DNA of 64,000 bases from Ornithodoros turicata. Its lineage: Eukaryota > Arthropoda > Arachnida > Ixodida > Argasidae. The notes beneath the pieces were generated by a model, which was not told the DNA's origin, searched no databases, and saw nothing but the letters and a program-made list of their open reading frames with translations. Every line of letters begins with the position of its first letter. The stretch's first letter is position 1. Location of the stretch: the NCBI RefSeq assembly GCF_037126465.1, contig NC_088203.1, positions 52,923,581 to 52,987,580 of the forward strand, given 5' to 3'. Made by a program: the position numbers and the translations under genes. Positions 58,045 through 64,000 of the stretch are shown piece by piece.

Positions 58045-59318
58045 TATATGAGGAGTTTTGCGAGAATATTTCACAAAATTTTTGATGTCCGGCATAGTAT
58101 AACATTGAAACCACTGTCGTCGCTTTTATCAACGTGGCAGCTACGTTTACGATATTCATTTTTGCTCTGAAGGATGTGGCACAAAAATACACCGTAGCAT
58201 TTAGAATGGAAATGAATTCAGATACAAAAATAACATAATGTATAGCGAAATGAAATATGGGAACCAGTGCATCATTTGTTATCTCATATAGTACAGATTT
58301 GTATAGATTTGTACGCTTGCCCATGACACTCCTATTTCTTTTCATAAAGCGGTTTGCTGAAGACGCTCTCTTGTCCACAGGTCCCCCCAAAAGAGCTCTT
58401 TTACTGCAAGAGCACCCTATCCAACCGAGTTTTTACGATACTCGGACATTGGAAACAGCCGCCAGGGAACACGATACAGTTTTCCCTTGATGCTGCGGGG
58501 TACAGCTCTGTCTGAGACCACATTTTCATTTTTTTTTTTTTTTTCGGAACTGGTATACGACTTTGGCAAACACGATGCAGTATTCAGCTGGGAATGGCAG
58601 ACCGTTTCTTTAGTGTGAACGAGCGCTGCTCTCATCACCGCGTTTTCGACCAACATTCACGCGCACAAGTGTTGTCTTTTTCTGTCCTTCGAAGAGAAAT
58701 TAATGCGAAATTGATTGGGAGCAAGGGGATCAAAGTCCTCATGGCTTGGAGCAGCCAGAGTTGCAAAGTTGAAGAAAGATGGGCTGACAATGGTGGCAGC
58801 AGGGATGGGCAGTATTTAAATACATTGTAGCTAAAATACTATATAAAATATAAATACACGTATGTCTATGCTGTATTGAAATACAGCCTAAAAAATGTAT
58901 TTAGAATTATATTTAAATACCAATTTCCGGGTATTTATTCTTGTAAATACTCCTAAATACCGAATATACTGACTCTGTCCTAAAATCCCCCCCGTGTACT
59001 TCTCCGAATAACTCACAACTCAACTAACTCACTAACTCATAACCACAACTCAAGAATAGGAAGGTGGGACAGGGGAATGACGGTATAGCAGGCGAACAAG
59101 TGGATGCAGCTTATTTCCCAAGTTTAGAAGTCGAAGTCCCGCCGCCTGCTACGTCACATGTCTAATTTGGTTCAAATCACGTTTCCTCGCCAACACACGG
59201 TTTTCTGTCGCAGTTCGAACATATTGTTCAATATTCATATTCGCACATATTGTTTACATATTGTTCTGAAAGTTCAATTTTTAGGTGCGTGAAAAATATA
59301 AATACCAAAACTCCGTAC
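58045..59318. other. No gene; partial TATTTAAATAC-rich MITE at 58.8 kb
   Basis: GCAGGGATGGGCAGTATTTAAATACA near 58801 looks like a hAT-type MITE terminus. AAATAC words continue to about 58965. The other end was not found. Confidence 0.45.
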
Positions 59319-59424
59319 CTGTCTGAGGTGGGAACGAGCCTCTTCCTTTTACTTGCTTCGGCGATGTTTCGCGCCCTCTTGGTCCGCTTGCGCTTCTTGG
59401 AGAGACGAGGTTTAGCTTTCGGCA
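59319..59424 (-). CDS. Candidate first coding exon, lysine/arginine-rich
   Basis: From ATG at 59424 the minus strand reads MPKAKPRLSKKRKRTKRAR, then ASKRKRLVPTSDR, and stops being plausible at a GTACGG donor-like site. The density of basic residues resembles a nuclear-localisation or nucleic-acid-binding N-terminus. No second exon was found inside the window, and the frame could be chance. Confidence 0.3.
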
Positions 59425-60092
59425 TGATGACACTTCGTATGGCTAACCACGAACTCACTTTGGACTGACATACCGAATCCATATATATTGTCGCCCGAGG
59501 AAGGGTCAACCAGAAAGGGAAAACGTGGGAAGGCCAAAGCAAGACATTGAAGGGGATTACTGGAGCGGCTCCCCAGAGCCCGACCTTGGGTATTAGCGCC
59601 TGGGTTCGGGTGGGAACGGGGGCGGCGCCTCAGTGCTTCTGCCACAGCCTTGCCTGTGTAATTGATTACCACAACGCTTGACCGCCATATTCGTCAGGGA
59701 GCGTGGGAGACATGGGTGGCCTTCACGATTTCGTCAAACCGGCCAAAAAATAAATAAATAAAAGACCTTGTTCTAACAATCTCAAGTCTTTCATCGGCCG
59801 TCTTTGTACCTGTCCCAACGTAACCCCCTTTGTGTCGTCAGATACCCTCTGAATCGCAGCTAGCTCCAATGTACAGCTGTATGCAGGTTGTCATCTTTCT
59901 ATATTTTATGGAAGAACATTTTTAATTCAAAATGTTTCGAAAAGACGCTGATAAAGAAGTTGATAAGGAACCTTCGTTAATCAATGATAAGACAGGATCG
60001 TACTCTCGGTGGTTGGATTTCTGCTGTGCCGTCCGCATTGTGTAAAATATATTGTTGTGTGTGTATTGTGTGTATATATATACACATATATA
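59425..60092. other. No feature recognised
   Basis: 59480-59690 is GC-rich and looks repetitive. The remainder is AT-rich. Confidence 0.35.
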
Positions 60093-60240
60093 TAGTTCTG
60101 GAAGGAAAAAGACGCGGACAACGTATTTTAGGAAAGTTACGAACACTAGTTTATTTGTTGGCGAGGGGGCAGAAATTAAAAGTTAAATGAAAAAGGGTCG
60201 ACGTTTCGACTTTGGCGCTGTCCTCGTCAGGAGAAAAGAT
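60093..60240 (-). repeat. Penelope-like terminal repeat, first copy
   Basis: GGAAAAAGACGCGGACAACG...GTCGACGTTTCGAC...CTGTCCTCGTCAGG matches the next copy at 60396. On the minus strand it contains CCTGACGA, a short stem and GAAACGTCGACC, the hammerhead-like core seen in Penelope-like terminal repeats. Confidence 0.6.
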
Positions 60241-60310
60241 GAGCAGAACATAATACATACACACACACACACACACGTGTGTGTGTGTGTGTATGTATTA
60301 TGTTCTGCTC
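60241..60310. repeat. (CA)n/(TG)n palindrome
   Basis: AGCAGAACATAATACATAC is followed by CA repeats, then TG repeats and the exact complement GTATGTATTATGTTCTGCT. The whole 70 bp is a near-perfect palindrome. Confidence 0.8.
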
Positions 60311-60395
60311 ATCATGTTCATCATGTTCATCATGTTCTGCTCATTATGTTCTGCTCATGTTCTCTCTCTTTCTATATATATATATATATATATAC

Positions 60396-60550
60396 ATAGT
60401 TGTGGACGGAAAAAGACGCGGACAACAGATTTTAGGGAAGTTAGAAACACTAGTTCATTTAATGGCCAGAAATTAAAAGTTGAATGAAAGAAAGGGGTCG
60501 ACGTTTCGACAGTGGCACTGTCTTCGTCAGGGCAAAAGATGGGCAGGCGG
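60396..60550 (-). repeat. Penelope-like terminal repeat, second copy
   Basis: This is a direct repeat of 60093-60240 about 300 bp away. Minus-strand CTGACGAAGACAGTGCCACT then GTCGAAACGTCGACC gives CTGANGA, a six-pair stem, GAAA and a GTC triplet. The first stem pair (A-C) and stem I are poor, so ribozyme activity is doubtful. Tandem terminal repeats are typical of Penelope-like elements. Confidence 0.6.
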
Positions 60551-60610
60551 TTACAGATTGCTTAAATAGGTTTGGAATGTGACGTCATCATCGGTACAAG
60601 GCACGGGAAC

Positions 60611-61584
60611 CGGAGAAAAGGTCCCCGGAGAAAACGCCCCTGGAGAAAACGTCCCCAGCAGAAAGGTCCCCGGAGAAAATGTCCCCTCAGGAGTCTCTCC
60701 CGTGGAGTTATACTTTATCGCTCGTAACTCGAATCAGTGACCATTAGAGCGCGAATTTTCACGTCATTTTTGTATTGTTGACATGGGACTGATTTGAAGA
60801 GCTCCGCAGAGATGTAACAAGTGGTTAAAGAAGAAACAGAGAGAGAAGAAAAAAAGAGCAGAGTGGCTAACTTTCAGCTACCGAGCATGGAAAGAGGCTC
60901 TCGACACAATGTATATTTTCATGATTTAGATTTTAAAGTGCATTTTTATCTTTGGAGTCTTATAATTTTTCGATGCCCTATTTTATTTATTACTATTTAC
61001 TACTTTACTTTTTTACTATTTATTTCAGCGTTATCTCTCGGGTCGGACATATGTTCGCTTCTGGCTGTTAGCTCTATCCGCTGATCCAGATCCCAACCGC
61101 AGGACACTGCCCCGTCAGGTGTGTTGGCCATTGCCACAAAGAGCATCATCAGTCACCCTGAAATTAGTGGACCAGCTTTGACATGTGTCATCCGAAACCT
61201 ATGACCAGGCCATATTATCGAGGGCAGAATATACATCTTTTTCCTATATTTGTATGAATAGCGTGTCCGCCCATTTCATCGAACGTCGTTTCATCGACGC
61301 CGTTTTATCGAACGCCATTTCATCGACGCCTGACCAAGGTTAGGTCAGCAGAGCCTTTTACGTATTTCACACGTTGGGGAGACTAACCAAGGTTAGGTTA
61401 GGAGAGCCTTATACGTATTTCACACGTTGCCGCAAGAAAAACCGGCGGCCACTGATTCGATGAAACGGCGTTCGGTGAATCGGTGACCTTTTTTCTGGGG
61501 ACGTTTTGTCCGGGGACCTTTTCGCTGGGGACGTTTTCTCCGAGGGCGTTTTTTCCGGGGACCTTTTCTCCGGGGACCTTTTTT
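60611..61584. mobile_element. Element with arms of inverted 15-16-bp tandem repeats
   Basis: The left arm (60611-60688) is GGAGAAAACGTCCCC-type units in tandem. The right arm (61488-61584) is the complementary GGGGACGTTTTCTCC-type units. Near the right side, TTTCATCGAACGCC-type units (61262-61333) are followed by an inverse GATTCGATGAAACGGCG at about 61456. Target duplication was not found. The repeated-peptide frame on the minus strand is a by-product. Confidence 0.6.
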
Positions 61585-62268
61585 CCTACACCCACAAGGC
61601 ACGCCACAGGCGGTTGTCGGTGAGTCAGGTACGGGAATATTCCAGAAGGTCAAGTCCGGGTGGTGAGGTCATTCTCCTTTGGACCCTGTCCGTTTTGGGG
61701 GAAATTCCAGGGCAGGGCAAGTGCTGCTTCAGATTCAGATATATATATATATATATATATAAAGCTAATCAGAGCAGTTCAGAAAGAAAGCGACGACCTG
61801 AAACCTGGGGCTATCTTTGTGGTACTTGTACTGCTACTTTTGACGTAGCGTCTATTTGTAACAAGTAGCACAAAGCTAGTCTCAGATTTCCAGTTGTCGC
61901 TTCTTTGTGAACCGCTTTGTTCCGCTGTTCTTGGGACAGTCTGGTGTGCTTTGTGTGCAAAAACAGAATTTGTATTCAGAATATACTTGTAACGCTTCAT
62001 AACCTGTTCTGAATAAACGAAAACAATTTGGAAAGAAAGTGTCTTTTATGTTTTTTTTTTCCTTTGCCTTTGGTATATACGGAAGGACGGACATCCAGCA
62101 AATAATATTGCTCCCCCGCCTTCATGTAATTAACAATAATTCGTTAATAAACCTTGTAATTGGCAGCTTTTCAAAAGATCTGACACATCAGAAACCCTCA
62201 TTTATTGCGCTCAAAATGGCAACTTAAATGCGCACACGCTCCAGTATGGCCGTATAAGGCGCATCGTT
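61585..62268. other. No gene; (TA)n at 61739-61761
   Basis: A TA microsatellite and AT-rich sequence. Nothing else was recognised. Confidence 0.45.
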
Positions 62269-62276
62269 GACCCGCA

Positions 62277-63183
62277 TAGAGCACTGCAAGGGCCGAATTT
62301 TCAGGCCCGTGCCCGGCCCAGTCCCAGCTGCTACGGCCCGTACTCGGCCCGAGCCTGACGTCTTCTATATATTTTCAGCCCGGGCCCGGCCCGAGCCCGA
62401 CTCCGCCGGCCCGGTTGTTTCCATGCTGAGGCCCGGTTCCAGCCCGCCCCTGCTCTATCTGTTCTCGAGGTTCGGAGGCGTACTAGATTTACTAAAGAGC
62501 ACAGCGCAGCAAGGAAAAGGACGTAGCTAATTGGTGGAGAGCCAGGAGGTACACTCGAACGCAGCGGCGGCTGTGTTTCTCTGCCGGCAAGCCGCTCTGT
62601 GCTTGGTGCTGGCTTGCTTGGGAACGCAGCACGCAGCGTACGCGCATGGGCGTAAGTACATTGCGGTTCAAAAGAGACTCTATGACACATGCTTCGGTGT
62701 TAGTTCCTGTTTCTTGAACCCTCACGGCAACGAAATATATGTCAGAACACCTAACCTATCCGACCCTCGTGCCGGACCATCACGAGAACGAAATATGTCT
62801 CAACACCTAACCTAACTGACGCTCGTGCTGGACCCCACACCAATCGTCCTCAAATGTGTGTGAGTGCACGCGTGAAATCAAGAACAATTCACGAAATCAG
62901 CATGATCACATGTAAGAAAGTGATAGTTCTCAGATGCGAATACTTGATATCCTATAGCCAATGGGGAGAAAAAGTAATGTCAAAATTCAGGTGTCCAGTC
63001 TCGTGAAATAAGTTCGCGTACACGTCCGACCATGTCTGGCGTTGTCAAGCCCGTACCGGGCCCGGGCCCGGTGGCTGGAGCCCGAGCCCGGCCCGCCTAA
63101 AAAACACCAAGCGCGGACCGGACCGGGCCACGGGCCGGGCCATGCCGGGCTTTCGGGTAAGCCCGGGCCCGTGCAATGCTCTA
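62277..63183. mobile_element. hAT element with 8-bp target duplication, GC-rich ends
   Basis: TAGAGCACTGCAAGGGC and GCCCGTGCAATGCTCTA are inverted ends with two mismatches. GACCCGCA is duplicated on both sides (62269-62276 and 63184-63191). GGCCCGAGCCCG words fill the subterminal 150 bp at each end. No transposase is present; the open frames there follow from base composition. Confidence 0.92.
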
Positions 63184-63191
63184 GACCCGCA

Positions 63192-64000
63192 CCGGAGCAT
63201 CTTACACTATAATCAAGTTCCTGAAGCCTGGCTGCAATCGACTATGTCGCATTATTACAAACGAAAAAAAAAAAAACGAAGAAACAGAGAACGCTACTCA
63301 GAAAGGTAATTAACGAACTGTGCTTACGTGCTCGCCCTGTGTCATGTCTTCCGCGGTGGCGTGTGCACCCCAAGTAAAAAAAATCGCTTAGTATTAGTTA
63401 ATAATATAAAAATATGTATGGAATAAAAGAGGTCACCCTGTACATTGTTCCAAAATGCATTGTCGAAAGCAGAGGCTGTCCGCGGGAACAGGACAAATCT
63501 CTCGCAGGCGCCTGTTGTTCTTCCATTCTGACCTTTGTGGTTACATATGCGAAGTGGGCTTACTTTTTCCAACCTCTTCAACATCGTTAATGAACCATTG
63601 ATGCGTTTCATTAGTGCAAAAACAGTAAGGAAGAACAAGATTACTTCGTGTTCACTCATTTTCCAGTGCACTTGAAAACGCTCACACATTCCGTGAACTT
63701 CGCATTCCATCGTCATTCCATTATTACGTGTATGCGTGAGTGTATGTGTCAATGTGTGTGTATTTTATTTTTTATTTATTTGTTTTGTGTTCCACTATTC
63801 TTAAACAGGCACGCACACTCAGAATGAGGTGAGGCGCATGGCACGTGAAATCATAGCGATAATGCGCCGCTGTGCAGCATGTACTGTGTGTCCAGCCATA
63901 GTCAGAATGTGGTGGTTGTTTGGTTCCCCAAATTCGCTATCTCCAACTCGTGGGCAGTTGAAGAGAAAGCCGGATACCAACATAGACAGGAGACATGGCC
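63192..64000. other. No feature recognised
   Basis: An A-run lies near 63266. The minus-strand frame at 63342-63752 has no motif, and the sequence is cut by the window end. Confidence 0.4.

Noticed and set aside
62267..62690. Pro/Arg-rich frames on both strands
   Set aside because: They follow from GGCCCG-rich subterminal repeats of a hAT element bounded by perfect 8-bp duplications.

Overview
This window looks like repeat-rich nuclear DNA from an arthropod, most likely a chelicerate such as a tick. The coding blocks are split by GT-AG introns, most recognisable proteins belong to transposable elements, and LINE, Penelope-like, Ty3, hAT, TA-flanked, TTAA-flanked and Mutator-type elements are nested in one another. 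The tick assignment is an inference from the style of the protein families. I recognise no ordinary host gene.

The core is 13.7-46.5 kb. It holds two diverged copies, about 16 kb apart and in the same orientation, of a two-gene unit. Each unit has (i) a minus-strand, four-exon transposase of the CACTA/EnSpm-like Transposase_21 type and (ii) a divergent plus-strand, multi-exon gene whose product has a coiled coil and, in copy A, a BEN DNA-binding domain. The start codons are about 590 bp apart in copy A and 555 bp apart in copy B. Copy A (15542-29907) keeps an uninterrupted transposase reading frame of 859 codons, while its BEN gene is damaged and carries a truncated Ty3 element. Copy B (32466-46540) has one nonsense codon in its transposase, and its BEN gene has been opened by Penelope-like and TTAA-flanked insertions, with no BEN exon found in the window. 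A single exon of a third copy lies at 30535-30614.

Downstream of each transposase gene lies an array of 21-bp units, each built around ATTGG..CCAAT (14005-14650 and 31183-31510). The two arrays share the same lead-in sequence. By analogy with plant CACTA elements, whose accessory protein binds subterminal repeats, I propose that this is one transposon family in which the BEN protein may bind the arrays. BEN domains are known to bind CCAATTGG-like sites. No matching right-hand terminus was found.

The left flank (0-13.7 kb) holds a decayed DUF4817/mariner-type transposase, a near-complete hammerhead ribozyme fold, a foldback MITE, two 5'-truncated LINEs, a broken THAP-domain sequence and a solo LTR. 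Between 37 and 45 kb lie an inverted pair of Penelope-like 3' ends and a 5.7-kb TTAA-flanked element containing a THAP remnant (Kolobok-like), which itself hosts a short LTR element. From 49.5 to 52.2 kb is a Mutator-like transposase/YqaJ nuclease fusion gene with one in-frame stop. The right flank (53-64 kb) holds hAT elements with perfect 8-bp target duplications, TA-flanked foldbacks, tRNA-derived palindromes, Penelope-like terminal repeats and an element whose inverted arms are tandem 15-16-bp repeats.
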